NCBI RefSeq assembly: GCF_000513895.2 | Contig: NZ_CP165783.1 | Location: forward strand, 744,001-808,000 | Length of the DNA stretch: 64,000 nucleotides | DNA from: Ensifer sp. WSM1721 | Lineage (GTDB): Bacteria; Pseudomonadota; Alphaproteobacteria; Rhizobiales; Rhizobiaceae | Direction: 5' to 3' | Part shown: positions 37,006 through 45,590 of the stretch, one piece after another | Numbering within the stretch: the first letter of the stretch is position 1 | Layout: each line of letters begins with the position of its first letter | Notes under the pieces: generated by a model | What the model was told of the DNA's origin: nothing | Database searches by the model: none | Seen by the model: only the letters and a program-made list of their open reading frames with translations | Made by a program: the position numbers and the translations under genes

Positions 37006-40000
37006 CTATCGGCAAGCACCCATGATCCGCCTGAAATCGCCGTTCAGGACGGCGTCCGAAACCGGATGGAGGCCCGTCTGGCTTGCGGCGCCCCGCTCGT
37101 AACGGATATGCTGATTGCCAACCACGCCGAGCTTCGGAAGGCGGCGTTCGGGATCGAGGGAGACCACCTTAACGACGCCGAACAGCACTTCCGGGTCCAC
37201 ATCACCGACCTCAAGTTCGAACAATCCGTTGGCCGGGAGCTCGCGGTCGACGCAACGCTGCGGTTTGCCATCCACGCTAAAGAGCGCGATCAGCGCGATC
37301 AGCTTCTCTCCGGTTGGGTTCATCACATGGATACGCGTCCGGCCTTCGCGCAAATCATATGTGCCGATAAGATAGGAAGCCACAGCAGTGCCGGCACCTT
37401 CGCCTGGCCGCCCCCGATCGCCGTCGGGCGTCGGCTCGACCGCGGCAAGGGTCACAAACCGGCTGGCTTCGCGCGGCGCTAGCTCGCCCCGCTCATTGCT
37501 TCCCGCCGCACGGAACAGGAATTCATAGACGCCAGCCTTGCCCGTGTCGGTGAAGCTGTTCGTCCAGACCGCATCGCCCGCGACCGTGTCGCCATGCGTC
37601 CCATCATCGAAGAGCACCACGCTTTCCGTAGCCCGCTCCGGGCCGGTCACGCGGACGTTCACCTGACCATGTGGCATCGGCCATTGGCGATCGCTCAGCC
37701 GCGCCTCGAGTCGCACCGACCCCCCCGGCAGGAAGCGGTCGGGTCGGGCGGAGACCGCAAGGCGGTAGTTCGACGACACCGCCGCGGCGAACCCGACCGG
37801 AATCAGTCCGCGGTTGGGATCGATGAAGCTCGAATACTGAAAGCGCGATTCGGCGAGCGCCCGCTTCACGCTCCTGGGGTTCCAATTTCCGTTAGGAGTG
37901 AGCCTGAGGATCCAGTCGCCCACATAAGTGTTCGCCTGCGATACATCGGGGAACACAATGCGGTAGATGCGATAGGTACCGCGGCGCATCTCCTGTATCG
38001 GGATGCCGCCGATGGTAACACCGGGCATAATGAGAGCACCGGTTGGGCTTATGAATTGGAGATCGTAGAAACTCCTGAGCGCGGGATCATCGAGCACCAG
38101 AAAGTTGGCGTTCCGATCCGACGAGACGACCCGAGCGGTGTCTACGACGATCGGGGTCGGCGAGCGCAGGTCGACCACATGGGTAGGATCGACCACCAGA
38201 TCCATACCCGTCGCGTTGGAGAATATCTTGAAATAGAAGCTCTCCAGCTCGAACAAGCTTTCACCTGTCAGCGAGTCGGAGACCTGGTGATAGCCCTCCG
38301 TCCCCATGTTGGTGATGCTTTGGAGCTTGCCGGCCTCGATGTTCGAGCCGAGGCCGACGCTGTAGATCTGAAGATTGGGATTGGCTGCCTGGATTGGACC
38401 GATGACGTTGAGGATATAGGGGCTAACATTCTCGATGCCGTCGGTCAGCACGACCATGGCCTGCTTGCGGTCGCTCAACGGCCCACCCATGGCCGCGGCG
38501 GCGTTCTGCATCGCGCCGCCAATCCCCGTAGTTCCGGCGGGGCTCAACCGCGCCGTGTCGGTAAGTGCAGCAGCGCTCAGCTCGGACGCCGCGACGGCAC
38601 TGCTCGTAGTGGCGGTAACGAAGTCGAGTGCAAGATACTGGCTGTTCTGGTGGTTATACTTCCAAAAGCCAATCTTGTCGCCGAAGCCGGTGCCTCCGAT
38701 GTCCGGACGCTGCAGGTCGGTATAGAGCATTGCTGCGTCCCGCAACGCCTCGATCTTGATCCGGTCGCCGGCGGGATCACTCATGCTACCGCTGCGGTCG
38801 AGCACCAGCATCGAGTCGAGCGGGACGGGAGTGACGCCCTCGCCGACAAGCGTGATCGGCACGGTCGCGGCTGTGGGATCATTGCTTGTCACCTGCATCT
38901 GGATCAGATGATTACCGATCCCCTGCGGCTCGTAGGTCTGGCGCAGGATCAACGGCGGATCGCCCGGTGCTATGGTGGTCGAGGTCGCGTCGTTGATTTC
39001 CGACCAATGCGCCAGATTAGGATCGCCGAGCGGGGTGGTCAGCGCAACCGATACAGTGAGCGGCGCCGTGCCGTCGTTATGCAAAGCGATGGCTTTGCTG
39101 AAGGCAAAGCCGAGTTCTACTTCGCCGTAGTCGAGCACGACCTCGGAAACGCGAAGCACCGGCAGCGCTGGGGCACCGGGCGGAACGTCATTCGTCAGCA
39201 TTACATCGTCGACGACGACGCGGCCGCGGCTCGAACCCCAGCTTGGTCCGACGTTCAGCCGCACGGCGACGATGTTCGACAAGTCGAGGTTGCTGCCATT
39301 ATTCAGAAAATCGGTGAGGCGTATCCGTACGCTTTCCATCTCGTTGTGCCAGCCGCCCGATCGGGCATAGGGCTCCTCAAACCCGCCTCCATAGGCGCCC
39401 GTGTTGATCGAGCTCGTGTTGCCTGAGAGATCACGCAACGTGACGGTGAAGGTGAGATCGCTCGCATCCGCCAAGGTGTTGGGGTGCTGCGTGCCTTGCG
39501 CACCACGCAGCGACAGGAACGTGTGTGCGGTAAAGTCGCGCCGTCCCGCGGCCACCTCCCACTCGTAAAATCGGTCCTGATTGGTCCAGTCGAAGACCAC
39601 GCCGCGAGTGTCATCGCTATCATGCGCCTGCGTCGCGCCATTGAACGGATCGGAGGCCATCCAGCTAAAAGAGCTGTCGTTGTCGTCGAGCCGGCCCTCG
39701 GTGAGGTTCTGGACATCGTAGAGCACCTGGGCGCCCGAGCTGCTGATGCCGTCGCTTGGTTGCGATTGATAGTCGTCGATTACGAAGTTTCCGACAGGAG
39801 AAGCATTGCGGTATTCATGGGAGACGACGACGCAGGAATTGCTGGTCGTGACGCCGATCGGACGGAAGCGCTCGTACTGGCGGGTCAGAAAATCGAGTGC
39901 GGCCACGTTACCTTCGACATAGTGCTTGATCAGCGGCAGGAAGTGGCCGAGTTGAATGTCGTGGGTGAGGTCATTTGGAGGGCCTATCGCGCACGGGCCC

Positions 40001-41253
40001 GTGAAGTTGGCGCCGGCTGCGTCATTGTCGTGAAACCAACCGTGGCCGGTCCCCTGCGCCACCGTCGACTGGCGGTAGCCCGTGGCGCGATCGTGGATGT
40101 GGAACGTCTGGCAGAGAGCACACCCGGCGGAGCCGTTAACATCCGAATCTCCCGACGCCGTCCAGAGGTGGTAGTTCGCATCATGTGGGTTGGCGATGCC
40201 GAGCGCCGGCGCGTTGGACGGCAAAAGGGAGGCCGCGCCGCTGCCGTAAAAATCCGTCGGCAGCATCGAGCTGATCAGCTTGATCGCCGAGCGCGTGTAG
40301 TTCGTCGGCGAGTAGGAGCCGTTCGCCAAACGGTCATAGGCGATCGCCACGCCTTCGCCGCCGCGGCTGTGGCCGATCCAGACGATCCGGCTTGCGTCGA
40401 TATGGCCGACGAGGTCACCGCTGGCGATCGCGCCCGAGCTGGCCAGCTCGATGAACGCGTCAGTATGGCCGAGCGTCGTGACCGCAGCAGACTGCGTGCC
40501 GGGCTCCGTATTGTTGTCATGGCTCACCACCACATAGCCGTAGGAGGCCATGTGGTAGCCGATGTGGTCGTACCAGCGATAATCATGGCCGTTGCCGCGG
40601 CTGATGATGATCAGCGGCAACTGACCGAGCGACCCGATGCTGCTGGGATAGTAAAGGTCCTGCGCGAGTTTGTAGCTCGGAATGCCATAGGTGGAGCCGG
40701 TCGTGGAATCGATCGAGTATTGGAGCTCCGTCACTGCCAGGGGACCGGCTACCGTCGTGTCGTGCACAACGTAAAGCCCTGCCTCGTCGTCGAGCCCGTC
40801 AATGAAATCGGCTGTGCTCAACATCCCGTTCTGGTCGCAGTCGAGTACGACGTCATAACCGACGCCAAGCCCTGTGCCCGCATCGGCATTGAGATCGCCT
40901 GCCGACGCGACCTGGAGGGTGTTGGCCTGAATCGTTCCGGCCACGAACGCCTTGGCCTGCGTGCCGCCTGGCGTCACATCGATCAAGCTCGGGTCCGAAG
41001 CCCATTGACTGGCACTCTTGGCGGCTGTCACGTAAACGTCGCAGGTCTGCCCAGCGATCGATGGAGAGCGCGTCGGATCGATTGCGACTGATACAGGCGC
41101 GTTCTGATTGAATGCGCGCACATATTCAAAATGCGGAAATACCGTCAGTGGATTTCCGGCCAACTCAGTAGCGGTCTGAGCCCAGACCGATGCGGCTTGC
41201 AGGGCGGTCAATGCGCCCGATATGCAGACAAAGGCTCCCCGGAAGGGTGACAT
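37006..41253 (-). CDS. Large secreted multidomain protein: alpha/beta hydrolase, beta-sandwich modules, von Willebrand A domain
   Basis: A 1415-residue exported protein. A signal peptide ends near SVWAQTA. A segment with DLNADAG and DCDQNGMLSTADF resembles a dockerin/EF-hand calcium pair (about 120-155). An alpha/beta hydrolase follows (about 165-480): IIISRGNGHDYRW oxyanion region, nucleophile elbow GHSRGGEG, and a candidate His in GTGHGWFHD. A beta-sandwich like a carbohydrate-binding module spans about 490-690, then an ASH/choice-of-anchor-D Ig-like domain (about 700-810). A VWA domain (about 815-1020) has an intact MIDAS (LDRSGSMS, later VLTDGIEN). The rest is more beta-rich sequence. ATG 41253 has AAGGAGG five bases away. 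The substrate is unknown; I see no C-terminal secretion or sortase signal. Confidence 0.75.
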   Translation of the reverse strand: MSPFRGAFVCISGALTALQAASVWAQTATELAGNPLTVFPHFEYVRAFNQNAPVSVAIDPTRSPSIAGQTCDVYVTAAKSASQWASDPSLIDVTPGGTQAKAFVAGTIQANTLQVASAGDLNADAGTGLGVGYDVVLDCDQNGMLSTADFIDGLDDEAGLYVVHDTTVAGPLAVTELQYSIDSTTGSTYGIPSYKLAQDLYYPSSIGSLGQLPLIIISRGNGHDYRWYDHIGYHMASYGYVVVSHDNNTEPGTQSAAVTTLGHTDAFIELASSGAIASGDLVGHIDASRIVWIGHSRGGEGVAIAYDRLANGSYSPTNYTRSAIKLISSMLPTDFYGSGAASLLPSNAPALGIANPHDANYHLWTASGDSDVNGSAGCALCQTFHIHDRATGYRQSTVAQGTGHGWFHDNDAAGANFTGPCAIGPPNDLTHDIQLGHFLPLIKHYVEGNVAALDFLTRQYERFRPIGVTTSNSCVVVSHEYRNASPVGNFVIDDYQSQPSDGISSSGAQVLYDVQNLTEGRLDDNDSSFSWMASDPFNGATQAHDSDDTRGVVFDWTNQDRFYEWEVAAGRRDFTAHTFLSLRGAQGTQHPNTLADASDLTFTVTLRDLSGNTSSINTGAYGGGFEEPYARSGGWHNEMESVRIRLTDFLNNGSNLDLSNIVAVRLNVGPSWGSSRGRVVVDDVMLTNDVPPGAPALPVLRVSEVVLDYGEVELGFAFSKAIALHNDGTAPLTVSVALTTPLGDPNLAHWSEINDATSTTIAPGDPPLILRQTYEPQGIGNHLIQMQVTSNDPTAATVPITLVGEGVTPVPLDSMLVLDRSGSMSDPAGDRIKIEALRDAAMLYTDLQRPDIGGTGFGDKIGFWKYNHQNSQYLALDFVTATTSSAVAASELSAAALTDTARLSPAGTTGIGGAMQNAAAAMGGPLSDRKQAMVVLTDGIENVSPYILNVIGPIQAANPNLQIYSVGLGSNIEAGKLQSITNMGTEGYHQVSDSLTGESLFELESFYFKIFSNATGMDLVVDPTHVVDLRSPTPIVVDTARVVSSDRNANFLVLDDPALRSFYDLQFISPTGALIMPGVTIGGIPIQEMRRGTYRIYRIVFPDVSQANTYVGDWILRLTPNGNWNPRSVKRALAESRFQYSSFIDPNRGLIPVGFAAAVSSNYRLAVSARPDRFLPGGSVRLEARLSDRQWPMPHGQVNVRVTGPERATESVVLFDDGTHGDTVAGDAVWTNSFTDTGKAGVYEFLFRAAGSNERGELAPREASRFVTLAAVEPTPDGDRGRPGEGAGTAVASYLIGTYDLREGRTRIHVMNPTGEKLIALIALFSVDGKPQRCVDRELPANGLFELEVGDVDPEVLFGVVKVVSLDPERRLPKLGVVGNQHIRYERGAASQTGLHPVSDAVLNGDFRRIMGACR

Positions 41254-41399
41254 CAATGCCTCCTTCGGAAATGGATGTTTGAAATTTCAAGCCTGTCCCA
41301 ATGCCCGTGGCCAACAGGTGAACAGCGACTTTGGAAGCGGCATGCACTAAAGCAAAAACCTAAAGCGCCTCTAATGAATCCGACTGAGCGCTGCGCGTC

Positions 41400-42023
41400 T
41401 TAGGGGCGGCGATCCTTTTGAGGCGCAGAAACGACCGGCAGCCGCCAACTCTCGGCCAAGGCTCTCTCCTGGGGCGCATATTGCAGCACCAGATCAGCGA
41501 CATGCGTACGCAATAGCTCGGCTAGATCGTTGGCGACCAGCGGCTCGGCCCTGACGCGTTCGACCGCTTCCCTCGCGAAAGGCCGGATCTCTGCGCGCTC
41601 GGCGAGCCGGCGCTCGTTGCGAATGGTCTCCGCCGTCACGCTCTCCGGAAGCCCCGGCGCGCCAAACCAGAGCGGCGCTGCGGAAAGATCAATGTCGCCA
41701 GGGATAAGCCCAACGATCACGCCGGAGCCGGAGCCTCGATTGAGTCGCTGCACCGTGCGATCCCCGGCATATAGGATCGGCTCGGGCGCATTGCGCGGCA
41801 CGACAATATCGGGGTCGACCTTGATGACGACCAGCGTGCCGGAGCGTACGGTTCTTGCTTCGGCGCTCCAGTCGAATTCGAAGCCTTCCTGGAGTTCGAA
41901 GCGGTGCACCGCGAGCAATTCCTCAACCCGGATCGGCCAGTCAGCGACCTCGCGCGGCTCTTGGGCACGTGCCGTCAGTGCCACGACAATCAGCAGCCAG
42001 GTAAGGACAAACCTAAGCTTCAT
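41400..42023 (-). CDS. Secreted hypothetical protein
   Basis: A protein of 207 residues (211 if the ATG at 42035 is used) with a clear signal peptide (MKLRFVLTWLLIVVALTARAQ). The mature part is soluble, about 185 residues, with PEPILYAGDRTVQRLNRG and a conserved-looking VIVGLIPGDIDLSAAPLWFG core, then a charged helical tail. I do not recognise a family. It lies 146 bp upstream of the large hydrolase/VWA gene on the same strand, so the two may be co-transcribed and act together in the periplasm or outside the cell. Confidence 0.6.
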   Translation of the reverse strand: MKLRFVLTWLLIVVALTARAQEPREVADWPIRVEELLAVHRFELQEGFEFDWSAEARTVRSGTLVVIKVDPDIVVPRNAPEPILYAGDRTVQRLNRGSGSGVIVGLIPGDIDLSAAPLWFGAPGLPESVTAETIRNERRLAERAEIRPFAREAVERVRAEPLVANDLAELLRTHVADLVLQYAPQERALAESWRLPVVSAPQKDRRP

Positions 42024-42573
42024 TGGAGCAATCATCCAATCGTTCGGTCAAATGCGTCCGACCGAGAAGAATAACACTAAGTTGATCTCAACGTCCTAGA
42101 GGCACTCTCAAGAGCCTGCCAGAACGCGATCCGCAACGCAGTTACCTCTGAAACAGCTCTCGGCAGCACACTTTCAAGTTCATAATCGTGGCTGCCAGAT
42201 GAGCCGGCCCCTTTGAACTGAAACGTGCACGCTTGCAAGTGCCCCCAAAACCCAGGGCCAACTTATTCTCGAAATATCTAGCTGACCGAGATATAGTCCG
42301 ATTTTACAACGCCAACTTGCAACCGGTGCTTGATGTGCAGGTTTCATTAGTCTCCGTTTATACAACCGTTTTCTGAAGTTCCAAGGTTGCAAAGACGGGC
42401 TGTTACAGTTTCTGATCAACAGATCGGCACAACGGAGGTCGCGTAGTTCTTACGGTGAGCGGTTCCTGTCATTTCCGCGTCGCCCCCCGCGCACCGAAAC
42501 TCTGCTGATTGCCTGTCATTCTACGCCGCATCACTACCACGCCCGCGCCCTTGTTGCGCCGGCTGAATCTCTT

Positions 42574-42766
42574 TTGATCATCGCTGATCCAGGGGCGCCA
42601 GTGAGAGAACGGGGGCGGCATGGTTACATCTCATCCGAAATCCGGGGCAATGAAGTGCGCATGCTCCGCACCGCCCTCGGCCGGCCCACCGCCGGATTCC
42701 TCGAAGACCCCCGTCGAAGGTCGAGGTCATGCTCAATCCCGACGGGCGGTTCTTGGCGTCTCCGCA
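42574..42766 (+). pseudogene. trbB: Remnant of conjugal transfer ATPase gene trbB
   Basis: Pieces of the TrbB N-terminus are readable in different frames: VRMLRTALG and GFLEDP in one frame (about 42652-42711), then VEVMLNPDGR after a frame change (about 42719-42750). These are hallmark N-terminal words of P-type conjugative transfer ATPases of rhizobial Ti/pSym trb operons. No Walker motifs remain and the sequence runs into the 3' end of the convergent iminopeptidase gene. It marks a plasmid-conjugation scar. The rest of the 731-bp intergenic region (42036-42766) shows no gene. Confidence 0.55.
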
Positions 42767-43711
42767 TCAAGCGTGGGTGTCGTGGGATGATAGAAAACGG
42801 GAAACCGTTTCCAGGCACAAGGCCTTCTCCTCCACATGCGGCATGTGGCTGGAATGCTCGAACAGCACCCATTCGCAGTTCTTGACGCGATCGACATACG
42901 GCTTGACGACGAGCGGCGTGGCCTCGTCGTATTTGCCGGAGATCAAAAGGGTCGGCGCCTCGATCAATGTCAGCCGGTCCTCGATCGTCCAGTCCTTCAT
43001 CGTCCCGATCACATGAAACTCGGTTGGCCCGTTCATGTTGCGATAGACCGTATTGTCTTCGTCCATGATCGCAAAAGTGCGCGCGACTTCCGGCGGCCAC
43101 GGCGTGACGCGGCAGACATGGCGGTCGTAGAAGACACGCGAGGCGGTGATGTATTCCGGATCGGTGATCGTGCCCGCCTGCTCGTGCCTGAGCAGCTTCT
43201 CCTGAACCGTCTGCGGCAGCTCCTCGCGCAGGCGATTGGCTTCCGCCACCCAGGTATGCATATTGGCCGGCGAATTGGCGATGACCAGCGCCTTCAGCCC
43301 CATCGGCTTCAGCACCGCATGTTCCGCACCCAGCATGCCGCCCCAGGACTGTCCGAGGAAGGCATAGCGATCCTGGATGCCGAGATGCTTCAGCAGCGCG
43401 TCGAGTTCATCGAGAAACAGGACCGGTGTCCAGAAATCCGGTCCCTTGTCGGGAAGGCGCGTGGAGTTGCCGTTGCCGAGCTGGTCGTAGTGGATGACGG
43501 CGCGGCCGTCGATCTCGTTGATCCCCTTAAAGGAATCCACGTAGTCATGAGTGCAGCCCGGCCCGCCGTGGGCCACGACAAGCGGCAGCTTGCCGCTGTC
43601 GAGCGAACCGGTGATACGATACCAGGTCTGGTATTCGCGAAAGGGCAGGAAGGCTTCCTTCGACGCAACGGCGGCCACATGCATCTCCACGTCTGACAGT
43701 GGAGGAAGCAT
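42767..43711 (-). CDS. pip: Proline iminopeptidase (alpha/beta hydrolase, peptidase S33)
   Basis: A 314-residue S33-family hydrolase that removes N-terminal proline or hydrolyses related amides. Motifs are [13 protein letters not shown] (oxyanion hole), [19 protein letters not shown] (nucleophile Ser), [10 protein letters not shown] (Asp) and [11 protein letters not shown] (His). The ATG at 43711 lacks a good ribosome binding site; ATG 43684 is an alternative. It lies 28 bp downstream of a LuxR-family gene on the same strand. The luxR-pip pairing is the hallmark of plant-signal-responding LuxR solos (XccR, OryR, PsoR, PipR). Confidence 0.9.
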   Translation of the reverse strand: MLPPLSDVEMHVAAVASKEAFLPFREYQTWYRITGSLDSGKLPLVVAHGGPGCTHDYVDSFKGINEIDGRAVIHYDQLGNGNSTRLPDKGPDFWTPVLFLDELDALLKHLGIQDRYAFLGQSWGGMLGAEHAVLKPMGLKALVIANSPANMHTWVAEANRLREELPQTVQEKLLRHEQAGTITDPEYITASRVFYDRHVCRVTPWPPEVARTFAIMDEDNTVYRNMNGPTEFHVIGTMKDWTIEDRLTLIEAPTLLISGKYDEATPLVVKPYVDRVKNCEWVLFEHSSHMPHVEEKALCLETVSRFLSSHDTHA

Positions 43712-43739
43712 AACGCGGCGTTTTAAGCCGTGGCAGCTA

Positions 43740-44525
43740 TCACAAGTAATAGGACGGGCGCTCTTCGAGCAGCCGGTAATGCGTGGCGCGTACCACCGCC
43801 TGGGTACGGTTCTTGGCCCCGAGCTTCTTGGCCGCGGCGTTAAGATGCATGACGACGGTCGGAACCGAGCGTTGGATGATCCGGGAAATTTCCTTGGCAG
43901 AGTGGCCTTCGGCGGAATAGCGAAGGCATTCACGCTCCCGTTCCGTCAGCCTTGCAGTGCCCGCGTTGAAGGCCCGCGCGTCGAACAGCGAATAGGCCGC
44001 CTCGTGAAAGACATGGGCGAGCAGGTTGAAATCGGCGACATAGCGTAGCGCATGCCGCTCGAATTCCCGGTTGGCGCCGAAACGCACGCCCGTCACCGTC
44101 GCATAGTCGCCGCGCGGCATGTGGACGGGAACGGTGATGCCGGTCGACATATCCCGTTCGCTCAGATAGCGGGCGACAGGCGCCGTATCATCGCTCATGA
44201 AGCGCCTGATGAGCGTGTCTGCATCGGCATCATAGTTCCAGAAAAACGGCGTTGACGTGCGCAGCGCCACCTGCTGCACGGGATCGATGCGGAAATAGCC
44301 GCGATCGAACCAGTATTCGTGCATGTCATCGGAAATATTGCGCAGCTTCAGCAGCGACGGGATCATGATCGTGCCATCGAGATCCCAGGGCACCGGCGTA
44401 TAGTCGTAGATCAGCGCCTCGAAACCGATCGATTTCATCGCCTCGAAGACCTGATCGACACAGCCATCCAGGGTCTCGTGCGCGGTGAACTGGTTCCTGA
44501 TCGTCCCGATTTCATCAATCATCAT
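43740..44525 (-). CDS. LuxR-family solo regulator of the plant-responsive (OryR/PipR) type
   Basis: A 261-residue protein with an N-terminal autoinducer-binding fold and C-terminal GerE helix-turn-helix ([36 protein letters not shown]). Counting back from the conserved DP (in FRIDPV), the position of TraR Tyr61 is Trp and that of Trp57 is Met. The Met/Trp pair is the signature of the subfamily that answers plant compounds rather than acyl-homoserine lactones. PFFW keeps the Trp85 equivalent. No luxI-type synthase is in the window. The tandem ATGs (44525, 44522) are preceded by GGAG. It likely activates both flanking iminopeptidase genes and the transporter through the dyad at 44551. Confidence 0.9.
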   Translation of the reverse strand: MMIDEIGTIRNQFTAHETLDGCVDQVFEAMKSIGFEALIYDYTPVPWDLDGTIMIPSLLKLRNISDDMHEYWFDRGYFRIDPVQQVALRTSTPFFWNYDADADTLIRRFMSDDTAPVARYLSERDMSTGITVPVHMPRGDYATVTGVRFGANREFERHALRYVADFNLLAHVFHEAAYSLFDARAFNAGTARLTERERECLRYSAEGHSAKEISRIIQRSVPTVVMHLNAAAKKLGAKNRTQAVVRATHYRLLEERPSYYL

Positions 44526-44550
44526 TGGCTCCGGTCCCGGTCACAGGCGT

Positions 44551-44623
44551 ACCTATCACTTCTTATAGCTGGGCGCCGACTGGCGTTTCGGGTAAAAATT
44601 TAGCCATGCTCAAATATTGAGCA
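44551..44623. promoter_or_regulatory. Lux-box-like palindrome and second dyad between divergent luxR and hydrolase
   Basis: A 20-bp dyad ACCTAT-N8-ATAGCT (44551-44570) has the length and the ACCT ends of a lux box, and lies 25 bp before luxR. A second perfect dyad TGCTCAA-ATA-TTGAGCA (44607-44623) lies 25 bp before the hydrolase start. The first is the likely binding site for the adjacent LuxR solo; the second could be another regulator's operator or a leader hairpin. Confidence 0.55.
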
Positions 44624-44648
44624 AGCAGATTCTTTGCCGGGGCGGCCA

Positions 44649-45539
44649 ATGTGGCGTGATATCGAGCCAGAGGCGCGACATGAAATCGAAGTCGATGGCT
44701 ACAAGGTGATGGCCTACAGCTTCGGTGCAGGCCCGGAAACCTTGTTATGCCTGAATGGCGGTCCGGGATTACCCTGTGACTATCTGCGCGAGGCCCATTC
44801 GTGTCTCGTCGACCAGGGCTATCACGTCGTCGCCTTCGATCAGCTCGGCACCGGCGCCTCCGACCGCCCGACCGATTCTTCGCTTTGGACGATCGGCCGG
44901 TATGTCGAGGAGACCGAAACGGTTCGCAAGGCACTGGGGCTCGGCAAGGTGCATATGCTCGGCCATTCCTGGGGCGGCTGGCTGGCGATCGATTACGCGC
45001 TGACATATCCGGAAAATCTGCAGACGCTGATCCTCGAGGACACGGTCGCCGACATGCCGCACCTCGTCACCGAGCTTGAGCGGCTGCGCGCCGCACTCGG
45101 TCCGGAGACTGTGGCCATGATGCAGAAGCACGAGGCGCAGGGCACCTACGACCATCCCGAATACATGGCAGCCATCACCATCCTGAACTATCGCCATGTC
45201 TGCCGTCTGCCGGAATGGCCTGCACCCGTGCGCAGGTCGCTTGCCGACTGGAACATGGGTCCCTACGGGACGATGCAGGGACCGAACGAATTCCTCTATA
45301 TCGGTAATCTCAAGGACTGGAACCGCATCCCCGACCTTCCCGGCATAAAGGTGCCGACGCTGATCACCACGGGAGAACACGACGAGCTCACGCCAGCCTG
45401 CGCGCTGAAGATGAGGCTCGCAATTCCGAACGCCGAGCTCAAGGTCTTCGCCAATGCGAGCCACATGCCTTTCTACGAGAACCCCGCGGAATATTATCCT
45501 GCTCTGATCGATTTCCTGTCGCGGCACGGGCCGAACTGA
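44649..45539 (+). CDS. Proline iminopeptidase-like alpha/beta hydrolase (second copy, possible amidase)
   Basis: A 296-residue S33-family hydrolase, divergent from luxR and clearly related to but distinct from the other iminopeptidase. Motifs are CLNGGPGLPCDY, FDQLGTGASDRP, GHSWGGWLAIDY (nucleophile), TTGEHDELTP (Asp) and NASHMPFYE (His). The ATG at 44649 was chosen; a TTG at 44634 would extend it by five residues. It heads an operon with a peptide-type ABC transporter, as does the amidase-like hydrolase in characterised PipR loci. It may process the imported signal or peptide amides. Confidence 0.87.
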   Translation: MWRDIEPEARHEIEVDGYKVMAYSFGAGPETLLCLNGGPGLPCDYLREAHSCLVDQGYHVVAFDQLGTGASDRPTDSSLWTIGRYVEETETVRKALGLGKVHMLGHSWGGWLAIDYALTYPENLQTLILEDTVADMPHLVTELERLRAALGPETVAMMQKHEAQGTYDHPEYMAAITILNYRHVCRLPEWPAPVRRSLADWNMGPYGTMQGPNEFLYIGNLKDWNRIPDLPGIKVPTLITTGEHDELTPACALKMRLAIPNAELKVFANASHMPFYENPAEYYPALIDFLSRHGPN

Positions 45540-45590
45540 TGCAACACATGGCGAGAGACATCCGAAAAAGACGGAGGCGCCGACATCGCC

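Noticed and set aside
37594..41091. Long plus-strand frames (about 610 and 535 codons) inside the hydrolase/VWA gene
   Set aside because: The minus-strand protein has a signal peptide, ribosome binding site and several recognisable domains; the plus frames have none.
42180..42419. 79-codon minus-strand frame in the intergenic region
   Set aside because: No ribosome binding site, no recognisable domain, and it lies in a degenerate interval next to the trbB remnant.
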